A stretch of 64,000 bases of DNA from Pseudomonas sp. SJZ074. GTDB taxonomy: Bacteria; Pseudomonadota; Gammaproteobacteria; Pseudomonadales; Pseudomonadaceae. Each line of letters begins with the position of its first letter. Position 1 is the stretch's first letter. The notes below the pieces were generated by a model. The model made no database searches. It was not told the origin of the DNA and saw only the letters and a program-made list of their open reading frames with translations. A program made the translations under genes and the position numbers. This document shows, piece by piece, positions 8,331-16,476 of this stretch. The DNA is taken from assembly GCF_007828215.1 (NCBI RefSeq), contig NZ_VIUE01000019.1:52141-116140 (forward strand). Reading direction: 5' to 3'.

Positions 8331-9247
8331 GCAGTCTCTTCGTCTTTCCCGGCCAGGGTGCGCAGCGCGTGGGCATGCTCCATGGGCTGGCGCCGCTGAT
8401 TCTGGAAGAGGCGGGGGATGTGCTCGGTGAAGACGTCTTGCGACTGGACAGCGCCGGGGCGTTGCAATCGACCCGCGCCGTGCAGCTGTGCCTGCTGATC
8501 GCCGGCGTGGCGGCGGCCCGCCGATTACTTGAACAAGCCCCCGCGCCGGATTATGTGGCAGGGTTGTCCATCGGTGCGTATCCGGCGGCGGTCGTTGCCG
8601 GGGCGCTGGGCTTCGAGGATGCGCTGCGGCTGGTCAGCCTGCGCGGCGAACTGATGCAGCAGGCCTATCCACAAGGTTACGGCATGACCGCGATCATCGG
8701 CCTGGACCTCGCCGTAGTGGAAGGGTTGCTGGCCCAGGTGCACAGCGATGCAACGCCGGTCTACCTGGCCAATATCAACGCCGATAACCAAGTGGTCATC
8801 GCCGGCAGCGACGAAGCCATGGGCCTCGTCGCTGAACGGGCCCGTCGACAAGGCGCTGGTAAAGCCTGTCGGCTGGCGGTGAGCGTGCCCTCCCATTGCC
8901 CGCTGCTGGAGGTTCCGGCACGGACATTGGCCCAGGCGTTTGCCGAGGTGCCGTTGAAAGTACCCTCTCTGGGCTATCTCAGCGGCAGCCGTGCCCGACC
9001 GGTGATCGGCGCTGAGGCGCTGCGTGACGACCTGGCATTCAACATGTGCCGCCTCGTCGACTGGCGCGGCACCGTGCAAAGCGCCTACGAGCGTGGCGTG
9101 CGGCTACAGATCGAACTGCCACCCGGCGCGGTACTCACCGGGCTGGCGCGCCGGGTGTTCGAGCAGGGTACCGTCATTGCCTTCGACGGTGCCCGGCTCG
9201 ATACCTTGCAGGCGCTGTTGCGTGAGGAGGGAAGCCGCCAACCCTAG
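8327..9247 (+). CDS. mdcH: malonyl-CoA:ACP transacylase of malonate decarboxylase
   Basis: MdcH loads malonyl groups from malonyl-CoA onto MdcC to prime the decarboxylase. The 306-residue protein has the FabD-like signature FVFPGQGAQ at the N terminus and the nucleophile elbow GLSIGAYPAAV (Gly-Leu-Ser-Ile-Gly). I chose GTG 8327, overlapping the mdcG stop; it gives VSSLFVFPGQGAQ, which places the family motif close to the N terminus. A gap of 66 bases precedes madL. Confidence 0.93.
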   Translation: MSSLFVFPGQGAQRVGMLHGLAPLILEEAGDVLGEDVLRLDSAGALQSTRAVQLCLLIAGVAAARRLLEQAPAPDYVAGLSIGAYPAAVVAGALGFEDALRLVSLRGELMQQAYPQGYGMTAIIGLDLAVVEGLLAQVHSDATPVYLANINADNQVVIAGSDEAMGLVAERARRQGAGKACRLAVSVPSHCPLLEVPARTLAQAFAEVPLKVPSLGYLSGSRARPVIGAEALRDDLAFNMCRLVDWRGTVQSAYERGVRLQIELPPGAVLTGLARRVFEQGTVIAFDGARLDTLQALLREEGSRQP

Positions 9248-9313
9248 ACACCGACTCAAGCTGACGAAGCACAAAAACAAAAACTTCGACGATGCACTTT
9301 GAGGACTACGACA

Positions 9314-9706
9314 ATGATTATTTACGGTGTGGCGTTTCTGGCCTTTTGTACCCTGGCGGGTATTTTCATCGGTGAGCTGCTGGGCAAATTGATTGGCGTG
9401 CCGGCCAATGTCGGTGGTGTCGGCATTGCGATGCTGCTGTTGATCGGTCTGGGCAGCTATCTGAGCAAGCGCGGCCTGTTCAAGGGCAAGTCCGAGGCCG
9501 GTGTGGAGTTTTGGAGCGCAGTCTACATTCCCATCGTGGTCGCGATGGCGGCGCAGCAAAACGTCTACGGCGCGCTCAAGGGCGGGCCGATGGCGATCCT
9601 GGCCGGAACCCTGGCAGTGGTGATCGCCTTTGCGTTGGTGCCGGTGCTGGTGCGCATTGGCAACAAGGATTCCCATGCCGATGTTTCCGTTAAGACGGTC
9701 GGGTGA
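9314..9706 (+). CDS. madL: malonate transporter subunit MadL
   Basis: A 130-residue integral membrane protein with about four hydrophobic segments (for example FLAFCTLAGIFIGELLG and VGIAMLLLIGLGSYL). MadL and MadM together carry malonate across the inner membrane, probably with a cation. Start at ATG 9314 (MIIYGVAFLAF) with GAGGA upstream; a TTG at 9299 is less likely. The stop overlaps the region before madM. Family and neighbours agree. Confidence 0.92.
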   Translation: MIIYGVAFLAFCTLAGIFIGELLGKLIGVPANVGGVGIAMLLLIGLGSYLSKRGLFKGKSEAGVEFWSAVYIPIVVAMAAQQNVYGALKGGPMAILAGTLAVVIAFALVPVLVRIGNKDSHADVSVKTVG

Positions 9707-9711
9707 TTGCC

Positions 9712-10476
9712 ATGTACGAATCCATGATGAAAGTCATCACCGGCTACGGCCTGATCAGCGGTTTCGCCATTGTCGGCATCACCATGTGGGTGTCCTATTG
9801 GATCAGTAGTACGTTCACCAAAGGCCGGTTGCATGGCTCGGCCATCGCCATTCTGCTTGGGCTGGTGCTCTCCTACATCGGCGGGGCAATGACTGGCGGA
9901 CAGAAGGGTGTGGTGGACATTCCGCTGCTGTCTGGGATTGGGCTGCTGGGTGGTGCCATGTTGCGGGACTTCGCCATCGTCGCCACGGCGTTCGGCGTGA
10001 GCGTCGAAGAACTCAAACGCGCCGGTTTCGTTGGCGTGCTGGCGTTGTTCGTCGGTGTAGGTACGTCATTCATTGCCGGTGTCGGCGTGGCGATGGCCTT
10101 CGGTTATACCGACTCGGTGAGCTTGACCACTATCGGCGCGGGAGCGGTGACCTATATCGTCGGGCCGGTGACCGGAGCGGCTATCGGTGCCAGTTCCGAA
10201 GTGATGGCGTTGTCCATTGCCGCCGGTTTGATCAAGGCGATCCTGGTGATGGTGGCGACGCCGTTCGTAGCGCCGATGATCGGTCTGAATAATCCCCGTA
10301 GCGCAGTGATCTTCGGTGGCCTGATGGGCACCTCCAGCGGCGTGGCCGGTGGCCTGGCGGCGACGGATCCTAAGCTGGTGCCATACGGTTGCCTGACGGC
10401 GGCGTTCTATACGGCGCTTGGGTGCCTGCTGGGGCCTTCATTACTGTTCCTGATCATGCGGGGATTGATGGGGTAG
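9712..10476 (+). CDS. madM: malonate transporter subunit MadM
   Basis: A 254-residue, very hydrophobic and glycine-rich protein with many predicted membrane spans, partner of MadL. I chose ATG 9712 (MYESMMKVITGYGLISGFAI) over the GTG at 9703 that overlaps the madL stop, because family members start with this sequence. It is the last gene of the operon. A REP pair follows and probably caps the transcript end. Confidence 0.92.
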   Translation: MYESMMKVITGYGLISGFAIVGITMWVSYWISSTFTKGRLHGSAIAILLGLVLSYIGGAMTGGQKGVVDIPLLSGIGLLGGAMLRDFAIVATAFGVSVEELKRAGFVGVLALFVGVGTSFIAGVGVAMAFGYTDSVSLTTIGAGAVTYIVGPVTGAAIGASSEVMALSIAAGLIKAILVMVATPFVAPMIGLNNPRSAVIFGGLMGTSSGVAGGLAATDPKLVPYGCLTAAFYTALGCLLGPSLLFLIMRGLMG

Positions 10477-10506
10477 GGCTTTGGACTTTCGCTGAGCGGG
10501 TTGCCC

Positions 10507-10586
10507 TCATCGCGAGCAAGCTCGCCCCCACATTGGATCGGTGTTCACATATCCCTTGTGGGGGCGAGCTTGCTCGCGATGGGGGG
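10507..10586. repeat. REP pair, GCGAGCTTGCTCGCGAT variant
   Basis: Inverted pair with the arms ATCGCGAGCAAGCTCGCCCC and GGGGCGAGCTTGCTCGCGAT. The core differs from the two commoner subtypes in the window. It lies between convergent madM and mdcR. Confidence 0.85.
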
Positions 10587-10596
10587 CGGCGCGATT

Positions 10597-11511
10597 TCAG
10601 GCCTGGCGATTGGCATACATCCGGCATTCGGCAAGCAACGCCAGCAGGTTCGGATCCCGTTCCTTGGCCTTGAGGAATACCACGCCGATGTGCTGCTGCA
10701 ACCGGTACTTTTCCTGCAACGGGATCAGTTTCACCCGGTTTTCATACACCGCCGCAATCCGGCCCGGCAGCAAGGCATAGCCCACCCCGGAGCTGACCAT
10801 GCTCAGCAGGGTGAAGATGTCGTTGACCTGCATCGCCACCTTCGGCTCGAACCCCGCCTGCTTGAACACCCGAACCCCGTCCTGATGCGTGGCAAACCCC
10901 TGGGTCAGGGTGATGAATGTCTCGTCGCGCACCTCGGCCAGGTCGACTTCGCTGCGCTGGGCAAAGGGTGAGTCGGCTGGTGTGGCGAGGAAGATGTCAT
11001 CGGAAAACAGCGCGAGCTGCTCGCAGTCCGGGTCGTTGACGCTGTCGTCCAGGGACACCAGGATGGCATCGACTTCCATGTTCTTGAGCTTGTACAACAG
11101 GTCGATGTTCGAGCCCATGATCAGGTCGATGTTGAGTTCGCTGCGACGGATCTTCAGGCCCATGATCAACTGCGGCACGGTCTTGACCGTCAGCGAGTAC
11201 AGCGATCCCAGCTTGAAGCGTTCGGCGGAGAACCCGGCGGCTTCGCGGGTCAGGCGTACGCTTTCGACCACGTCCTGGATCAGTTTCTGCGCGCGTTCTT
11301 CCAGCACATAGGCGCTTTCCAGCGGTGTGAGGTTGCGGCCTTCGTGCTTGAACAGCGGGCAGCGCAGGGCGCTTTCCAACGAATGAATGGCCCGGTGCAC
11401 GCTGACGTTGCTGGTCTGCAATTGCGCCGCCGCCCGCGCCAGGTTGCCGGTGCGCATGAAGGCCAGGAATACCTCGAGTTTCTTCAGGGTCAATTCTTCG
11501 TCGATCAGCAT
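10597..11511 (-). CDS. mdcR: LysR-type regulator MdcR of malonate utilisation
   Basis: A 304-residue LysR-family regulator: winged-helix DNA-binding domain at the N terminus (TLKKLEVFLAFMRTGNLARA and VHRAIHSLESALRCPLF), then a type-2 periplasmic-binding-like effector domain. Convergent with the mdc operon and the obvious candidate to activate it in response to malonate or malonyl-CoA. No other LysR gene lies beside the operon; the one at 12311 belongs to another locus. Start at ATG 11511. Confidence 0.85.
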   Translation of the reverse strand: MLIDEELTLKKLEVFLAFMRTGNLARAAAQLQTSNVSVHRAIHSLESALRCPLFKHEGRNLTPLESAYVLEERAQKLIQDVVESVRLTREAAGFSAERFKLGSLYSLTVKTVPQLIMGLKIRRSELNIDLIMGSNIDLLYKLKNMEVDAILVSLDDSVNDPDCEQLALFSDDIFLATPADSPFAQRSEVDLAEVRDETFITLTQGFATHQDGVRVFKQAGFEPKVAMQVNDIFTLLSMVSSGVGYALLPGRIAAVYENRVKLIPLQEKYRLQQHIGVVFLKAKERDPNLLALLAECRMYANRQA

Positions 11512-11575
11512 GGGGCGGGCTCTTATTCATGTCGCTTGATTGTGCCCCAATCGACCCTTTTGGGAGGGGTTAATC

Positions 11576-11605
11576 GGTGGCGAGGGGATAAATCTCCTCG
11601 CCACC
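11576..11605. repeat. short palindrome, GGCGAGGGGATAAATC family
   Basis: A 30-base palindrome, GGTGGCGAGGGGATAAATCT followed by CCTCGCCACC. Related copies occur at 37789, 59335 and 60854. It sits upstream of the hemolysin III gene. Confidence 0.75.
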
Positions 11606-11696
11606 GGTGGGTTCAGAGGTAGCAGCAAACCATTGCACTTTTGCGCCGCAGGCCTGAGCCTTGGCGGCTGTTTCATCATGGAAGGGGGAGGAATCG

Positions 11697-12314
11697 ATGT
11701 ATCACGGCGAACGACTGAACGCCTGGACCCATCTGGTTGGGGCAATCGCGGCGTTTATCGGCGGGGTGTGGCTGGTGGTGCTCGCCGGGTTGACCGGCGA
11801 TCCGTGGAAGATCGTCAGCGTGGCGATCTATGGGTTTACCCTGCTGGTGCTGTACAGCGCCTCGACGGTCTATCACAGCGTGCGCGGGCGCAAAAAAGCA
11901 ATCATGCAGAAGGTCGATCATTTTTCGATCTACCTGCTGATCGCCGGCAGCTACACGCCGTTCTGCCTGGTGACCCTCCGTGGGCCGTGGGGCTGGACGT
12001 TGTTCGGGATCGTCTGGGGGCTGGCCTTGATTGGTATCTTGCAGGAAATCAAGCCGCGTTCCGAAGCGCGGATCCTGTCGATCGTGATCTACGCCGTAAT
12101 GGGCTGGATCGTGCTGGTGGCGGTCAAACCGCTGTTGGCGGCCCTGGGCAGTACCGGTTTTGCCTGGCTGGCCTCGGGCGGGGTGTTGTACACCGTGGGC
12201 ATCATTTTCTTCGCCCTCGATAAGCGATTGCGCCATGCCCATGGCATCTGGCATCTGTTTGTGATCGCCGGCAGCCTGCTGCACTTCGTGGCGATTCTGT
12301 TCTACGTGCTTTAG
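11697..12314 (+). CDS. hemolysin III family membrane protein (YqfA-like)
   Basis: A 205-residue protein with about seven hydrophobic spans and the family's conserved charged positions, for example YHGERLNAWTHLVGA at the start, STVYHSVRGRKKAIMQKVDH and WHLFVIAGSLLHF. These belong to the progestin-receptor/hemolysin III superfamily; the cellular function is not established. Start at ATG 11697 with GGAGGAA just upstream. It overlaps by a few bases at its 3' end with the convergent LysR gene. Confidence 0.85.
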   Translation: MYHGERLNAWTHLVGAIAAFIGGVWLVVLAGLTGDPWKIVSVAIYGFTLLVLYSASTVYHSVRGRKKAIMQKVDHFSIYLLIAGSYTPFCLVTLRGPWGWTLFGIVWGLALIGILQEIKPRSEARILSIVIYAVMGWIVLVAVKPLLAALGSTGFAWLASGGVLYTVGIIFFALDKRLRHAHGIWHLFVIAGSLLHFVAILFYVL

Positions 12315-13228
12315 CGGGCAGCCGTGAATAACCCATCCAGTTGCCTCTGGGCCTGGTTGGCGAAAATCTCCAGCAGGGTGCCCAGGGTGTGTACCGGTGC
12401 TTCATGGGCCCGGGTCACGGCGTAGAGCGAGATGGGCAGCGGTGGCGACAACGGTCGGATCGCCGTGCAGGTCTTCGAGGCACCGAGGGCCGTGAACGGG
12501 TCGATCACCGCCATGCCGGCACCGGATTCCACCATGGCCCGGGCCAGGGAGTACGTCTGCACCGCGATGCTGATGCGCGGTGCAGGGTTTACCGCTTCCA
12601 GATAGCCGTCCAGCCGGGCCGAGAGCGGATCGGCGCTGGACAAGCCGATCAGGGGCGCGCCGGCCAGCTCCTGCAGTGACATCGGTTTACCCACCGCCGC
12701 ATCGCTCCAGTGCCCCTTCGGCGCCAGCGCCACCAGCACACCGCTGGCCAGGGTCTGGGCCTTGAGCCCCGGATGATCAGGCGCCTGCAAGGTCAGGGCA
12801 ACGTCGATCTCGCGCATCAGCAGGTTCTGCACCAGTTCACGGCTGTGGGCGCTGGACAGCTCACAGGCAATGTCTGGGTAGCGCCTTGTCCATTGACGAA
12901 TGGCCGCTGGCAGTAGTGACAGGGCCAGGGCCGGGGTCGCGCCGATACGCAGGTTTTGCCCGGGCTGGCGGCGCAGGCTCTGGGCCAGTCGCCGGACGCC
13001 TTGCAGGCTTTCGCTGACCTTGTCGACTTCACGTTCCAGCTCCAGGGCTTCGGGGGTGGCCTGCAACTTGCCGCGCACCCGCAGGAACAGGGCAAAGCCC
13101 AGCTGCTGCTCGGCGTGCTGCAGCACCTTGGTCACCGCCGGCTGGGAGACGTGCAGCAATTGCGCGGCGCCGCTGATGGAGCCGGCCTGGCGTATGGCCT
13201 GGAATATCTCGATATGACGAAGGCGCAT
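12311..13228 (-). CDS. LysR-type regulator of the D-amino-acid dehydrogenase locus
   Basis: A 305-residue LysR regulator; the helix-turn-helix is visible in SGAAQLLHVSQPAVTKVL. The start is ATG 13228 (MRLRHIEIFQAIRQAG). A longer reading up to 14092 is open but runs antisense to the dehydrogenase and is not used. It is divergent from the flavoprotein gene at 13334 with about 105 bases between, which is a typical arrangement for a LysR controlling its divergent target. Effector unknown; probably an amino acid or amine. Confidence 0.85.
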   Translation of the reverse strand: MRLRHIEIFQAIRQAGSISGAAQLLHVSQPAVTKVLQHAEQQLGFALFLRVRGKLQATPEALELEREVDKVSESLQGVRRLAQSLRRQPGQNLRIGATPALALSLLPAAIRQWTRRYPDIACELSSAHSRELVQNLLMREIDVALTLQAPDHPGLKAQTLASGVLVALAPKGHWSDAAVGKPMSLQELAGAPLIGLSSADPLSARLDGYLEAVNPAPRISIAVQTYSLARAMVESGAGMAVIDPFTALGASKTCTAIRPLSPPLPISLYAVTRAHEAPVHTLGTLLEIFANQAQRQLDGLFTAAR

Positions 13229-13333
13229 GGCAGTCCCATAACCTTTGTTTATAGGTGCCCCATCTTTATTCATTGTTCCGAACCTGTCACCTGCCCCTAA
13301 CCTCAGCTGATCGGAAACGGATGTGAGACGGAC

Positions 13334-14575
13334 ATGGGGCAACGGGTGGGCATCATCGGCGGTGGCGTGGTCGGGTTGGCGACGGCTTATGCACTGGTTC
13401 GCGACGGTATCGACGTGACGCTGGTAGAGGCCCGGAACGCGCTGGGCAGCGAAACCAGTTTTGCCAACGGCGGCCAGCTGTCCTATCGCTACGTCGCCCC
13501 CCTGGCTGACGCCGGGGTGCCCTGGCAGGCGCTCGGCTGGATGTTGCGCGGGGATTCGCCACTCAGGTTGCGGCCCCGCCTGGACCCTGCCCAGTGGCGC
13601 TGGATGGCTGGGTTCATCGCGGCGTGCCGGACGTCGGTCAACCGGCGTAACGGCGCCCATCTGTTGCGCCTGGCGCTGCTGAGCCAGGCCACCTTGCAGA
13701 ACTGGCGCGAAGACGATCGCCTCGATGGCTTCGGCTGGCGGCGTAACGGCAAGCTGGTGACGTTTCGTGATGCCGCCCATTTCCACCATGCCCGGCAACG
13801 ACTGGTGGATAACGTGCACCAGCAGGTGCTCGGGCCCGCCGAGTGCGCCAGCCTGGAGCCGGCACTGGCGGGCCTGCCGTTGGTGGGCGGGATCTACACG
13901 CCGGACGAGGAGGTCGCCGATTGCCACGCTTTCTGCCAGCAACTGGCCGCACGCTTGCGGGCCTCGGGGCGCTGCGAGTTCTTGTTGGGGCAGACGGTGA
14001 CCGGCATTTGCCACGCCGACGGGCAAGTGCAGGCCATTGAGTTGGGCGGGCAGCGCTTGTCGGTGGACAACCTGGTGATCGCTGCCGGTCACCGCAGTGC
14101 GGCCCTGGCATTACCGGGGGTACGAATGCCGCTGTATCCGCTCAAGGGTTACAGCCTGACCGTGCCGATTGGCGCAGCGCATCGGGCCCCGGACCTGAGC
14201 ATTACCGACTATGACCGCAAGATCGTCTATGCGCGAATCGGCGAACATTTGCGAGTCGCGGCGATGGTGGATATCGTCGGCTTCGACCCGACGCCAGACC
14301 CGCGGCGCCTGGCCCTGATCAAGCGCCAGGCCCGGGAAACCTTCCCCATGGCCGGGGACTACGAACACGCCATCGAATGGGCCGGCATGCGTCCGGCCAC
14401 GCCCAGCGGCGTGCCGCTGATCGGCGCCACCGGCTATCGCAACCTGTGGCTCAACCTCGGCCATGGGGCACTGGGTTTCACCCTGGCTTGCGGCAGCGCT
14501 CGCCTGCTCAGCGAACTGATCCGCCAGCGCACACCGTCCATAGATTTGCAGGGCCTCACGCCCCGCGTCGCCTGA
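13334..14575 (+). CDS. FAD-dependent D-amino-acid dehydrogenase-like oxidoreductase (DadA family)
   Basis: A 413-residue DAO-family flavoenzyme. The N-terminal Rossmann fingerprint is VGIIGGGVVGLATAYALVRD, followed by the Glu-containing VEARNALGSETSFANGG. Such enzymes remove the amino group from D-amino acids and pass electrons to the respiratory chain. The C terminus carries the GYRNLWLNLGHGALGFTLA motif typical of the family. It lies directly upstream of a solute-binding protein gene (24 bases) and divergent from a LysR gene, so uptake plus oxidation of the same substrate is likely. Substrate not identifiable from sequence; not the principal catabolic dadA, which normally neighbours dadX. 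Confidence 0.83.
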   Translation: MGQRVGIIGGGVVGLATAYALVRDGIDVTLVEARNALGSETSFANGGQLSYRYVAPLADAGVPWQALGWMLRGDSPLRLRPRLDPAQWRWMAGFIAACRTSVNRRNGAHLLRLALLSQATLQNWREDDRLDGFGWRRNGKLVTFRDAAHFHHARQRLVDNVHQQVLGPAECASLEPALAGLPLVGGIYTPDEEVADCHAFCQQLAARLRASGRCEFLLGQTVTGICHADGQVQAIELGGQRLSVDNLVIAAGHRSAALALPGVRMPLYPLKGYSLTVPIGAAHRAPDLSITDYDRKIVYARIGEHLRVAAMVDIVGFDPTPDPRRLALIKRQARETFPMAGDYEHAIEWAGMRPATPSGVPLIGATGYRNLWLNLGHGALGFTLACGSARLLSELIRQRTPSIDLQGLTPRVA

Positions 14576-14599
14576 CCCAACCCGCAACGGAGAATAACA

Positions 14600-15502
14600 A
14601 TGCAAAAAATCACGTTGATCGGCTGCACCTTGAGCCTGTTGTTGAGCGCCCATGCCCACGCTATACAAGCACCTTTGAGCGGTACGCTGGAGAAAATCGC
14701 CAGCACCCATGGCATCACCTTGGGATATCGCGACGCCTCGGTGCCGTTTTCCTACATAGGTGACAGCAGCGGCAAACCGATGGGCTACTCGGTGGACCTG
14801 GCAAACAAAATCGTCGAGCGGATCAAGGCCCAGCTGGCGCTGCCGCAACTGGAGGTGAAGTACAACCTGGTCACCTCCCAGACCCGCATCCCGTTGGTGC
14901 AGAACGGCACCGTCGATCTGGAGTGTGGCTCCACCGGGGTGACGGCCGAGCGGCAGAAGCAAGTGGCATTTTCCTACGGCTTCATCTACGTGAAGGGGCA
15001 GTTGCTGACGGCCAGGGACAGCGGCATCCACAGCTTCGCTGACCTGCGGGGCAAGAACGTGGTGACCACCGCCGGGACCACCAACGAACGTTTCCTCAAG
15101 AGTTACAACCAGGACAACAAGGCCGACCTGTTCGTCATCAGTGCGAAGGACCATGGCGAAGCGTTCCAGATGCTCGAGACCGGCCGGGCGGCGGCATTCT
15201 ACATGGACGATGCGCTGCTCTATGGCGAACGAGCCAAGGCCCGCGACCCACACAAATGGGTCGTGGTGGGCGAGGAACAATCGCGGGAAATCTACAGCTG
15301 CATGGTGCGCAAGGACGATCCGCAGTTCCTGGCGCTGGTCAATGCGACCCTGGGGGATTTGTACAAGTCAGGCGAGATCAACGCCATTTATGAGCGCTGG
15401 TTCCAGAAACCGATTCCCCCCAAGGGCCTGAACCTGGAGTTCCCGATGACCAGTGAGCTGAAGGCGATTATTGCCAGGCCGGTGAGTGATCCGGTGCAGT
15501 AG
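14600..15502 (+). CDS. amino-acid ABC transporter periplasmic binding protein (GltI-like)
   Basis: A 300-residue type-3 extracellular solute-binding protein with a cleavable signal peptide (MQKITLIGCTLSLLLSAHAHA). The body shows the family features GYRDASVPFSYIGDSSGKPM, LECGSTGVTAERQ, FSYGFIYV and GRAAAFYMDDALL. It is the second gene after the flavoenzyme, from which it is separated by 24 bases with an AGAATAAC ribosome-binding region. No permease or ATPase gene lies nearby, so it must share a transporter or serve as a sensor input. Confidence 0.85.
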   Translation: MQKITLIGCTLSLLLSAHAHAIQAPLSGTLEKIASTHGITLGYRDASVPFSYIGDSSGKPMGYSVDLANKIVERIKAQLALPQLEVKYNLVTSQTRIPLVQNGTVDLECGSTGVTAERQKQVAFSYGFIYVKGQLLTARDSGIHSFADLRGKNVVTTAGTTNERFLKSYNQDNKADLFVISAKDHGEAFQMLETGRAAAFYMDDALLYGERAKARDPHKWVVVGEEQSREIYSCMVRKDDPQFLALVNATLGDLYKSGEINAIYERWFQKPIPPKGLNLEFPMTSELKAIIARPVSDPVQ

Positions 15503-15516
15503 GGAAAGGATCTTTC

Positions 15517-15607
15517 CTGTGGGAGCGGGCTTGCTCGCGAAAGCGGTGTGTCAGTCAACTTTAATATTGCTGGCCGATCGCATTCGCGAGCAAGCCCGCT
15601 CCCACAA
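15517..15607. repeat. REP pair (REPIN), GGGCTTGC subtype
   Basis: Arms CTGTGGGAGCGGGCTTGCTC and its complement GAGCAAGCCCGCTCCCACAA, about 60 bases apart, between convergent genes. Confidence 0.9.
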
Positions 15608-15624
15608 ATGGAGCTTCAGCGGAT

Positions 15625-16344
15625 CTAGAAATCCCCCCACAACTGCTGCGCCACTGCCAGCGCCACCACCGGCGCGGTTTCGGTTCGCAGCACACGGGGA
15701 CCGAGGCGGGCGGCGTGGTAACCAACACTCTGAGCCTGTTCGACTTCAGCCTCGGACAAACCGCCCTCGGGGCCGATCAGGAACGCCAGCGTCGACGGTC
15801 TGGCATGGCTGACCAGCGGCTCGGCCACCGGGTGCAGCACCAGCTTCAGTTCGGCATCGGCCTGTTTCAGCCAGTCGGCCAGCAGCAACGGCGGATGGAT
15901 CACCGGTACGGTCGAACGTCCGCATTGCTCACAGGCGCTGATCGCCACCTGGCGCCAGTGCAGCAGGCGTTTGTCGGCGCGTTCGTCCTTGAGGCGCACT
16001 TCGCAGCGTTCGCTGAAAATCGGCGTGATCTCGCTGACCCCCAGCTCGGTGGCCTTCTGGATCGCCCAGTCCATGCGCTCGCCCCGGGACAGGCCCTGGC
16101 CGAGGTGGATGCGCAACGGCGATTCAGGCTGCCCGGCGAACTGCTCGTCCAGTTGCACCCGCACGCGCTTCTTGCCGACTTCGGCCAACGTGCCGCGAAA
16201 CTCCTGGCCGGAGCCATCGAACACTTGCACCGCATCGCCTTCGGCCATGCGCAGCACACGGCCGATGTAGTGGGCCTGGGCTTCAGGCAGTTCGTGGTCG
16301 CCGAGGCTCAGGGGGGCGTCGATGAAGAAGCGGGACAGTCTCAT
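15625..16344 (-). CDS. rsmE: 16S rRNA (uracil-1498-N3)-methyltransferase
   Basis: A 239-residue SPOUT-family methyltransferase that modifies U1498 of 16S rRNA using S-adenosylmethionine. The N-terminal PUA-like part includes RLSRFFIDAPLSLGDHEL; the C-terminal trefoil-knot SAM site is LIGPEGGLSEAEVEQA with RLGPRVLRTETA. Start at ATG 16344 (MRLSRFFID), although the frame is open further upstream. Together with bioA it forms a strand-matched block, but a tandem hairpin cluster lies between them. Confidence 0.92.
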   Translation of the reverse strand: MRLSRFFIDAPLSLGDHELPEAQAHYIGRVLRMAEGDAVQVFDGSGQEFRGTLAEVGKKRVRVQLDEQFAGQPESPLRIHLGQGLSRGERMDWAIQKATELGVSEITPIFSERCEVRLKDERADKRLLHWRQVAISACEQCGRSTVPVIHPPLLLADWLKQADAELKLVLHPVAEPLVSHARPSTLAFLIGPEGGLSEAEVEQAQSVGYHAARLGPRVLRTETAPVVALAVAQQLWGDF

Positions 16345-16359
16345 GTGTGTTCTCTCGAT

Positions 16360-16463
16360 CGTTCCCACGCTCCGCGTGGGAATGCCGCCACGGACGCTCT
16401 GCGTCCGCTGTGAAAGTGACGCAGAGCGTCACGGGATGCGTTCCCACGCAGAGCGTGGGAACG
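16360..16463. repeat. cluster of hairpins, GTTCCCACGCTCCGCGTGGG family
   Basis: About 100 bases of nested inverted repeats: GTTCCCACGC/GCGTGGGAA, GGACGCTCTGCGTCC, GTGACGCAGAGCGTCAC, and CGTTCCCACGC/GCGTGGGAACG at the end. The outer arms match each other as inverted copies, so the whole can fold as a clover. This is a repeat type known to recur in fluorescent pseudomonads. It lies between rsmE and bioA on the same strand. Confidence 0.8.
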
Positions 16464-16476
16464 AGCAGTTCAGGGT

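Noticed and set aside
13229..14092. N-terminal extension of the LysR gene
   Set aside because: It is antisense to the flavoenzyme; ATG 13228 gives the normal LysR start.
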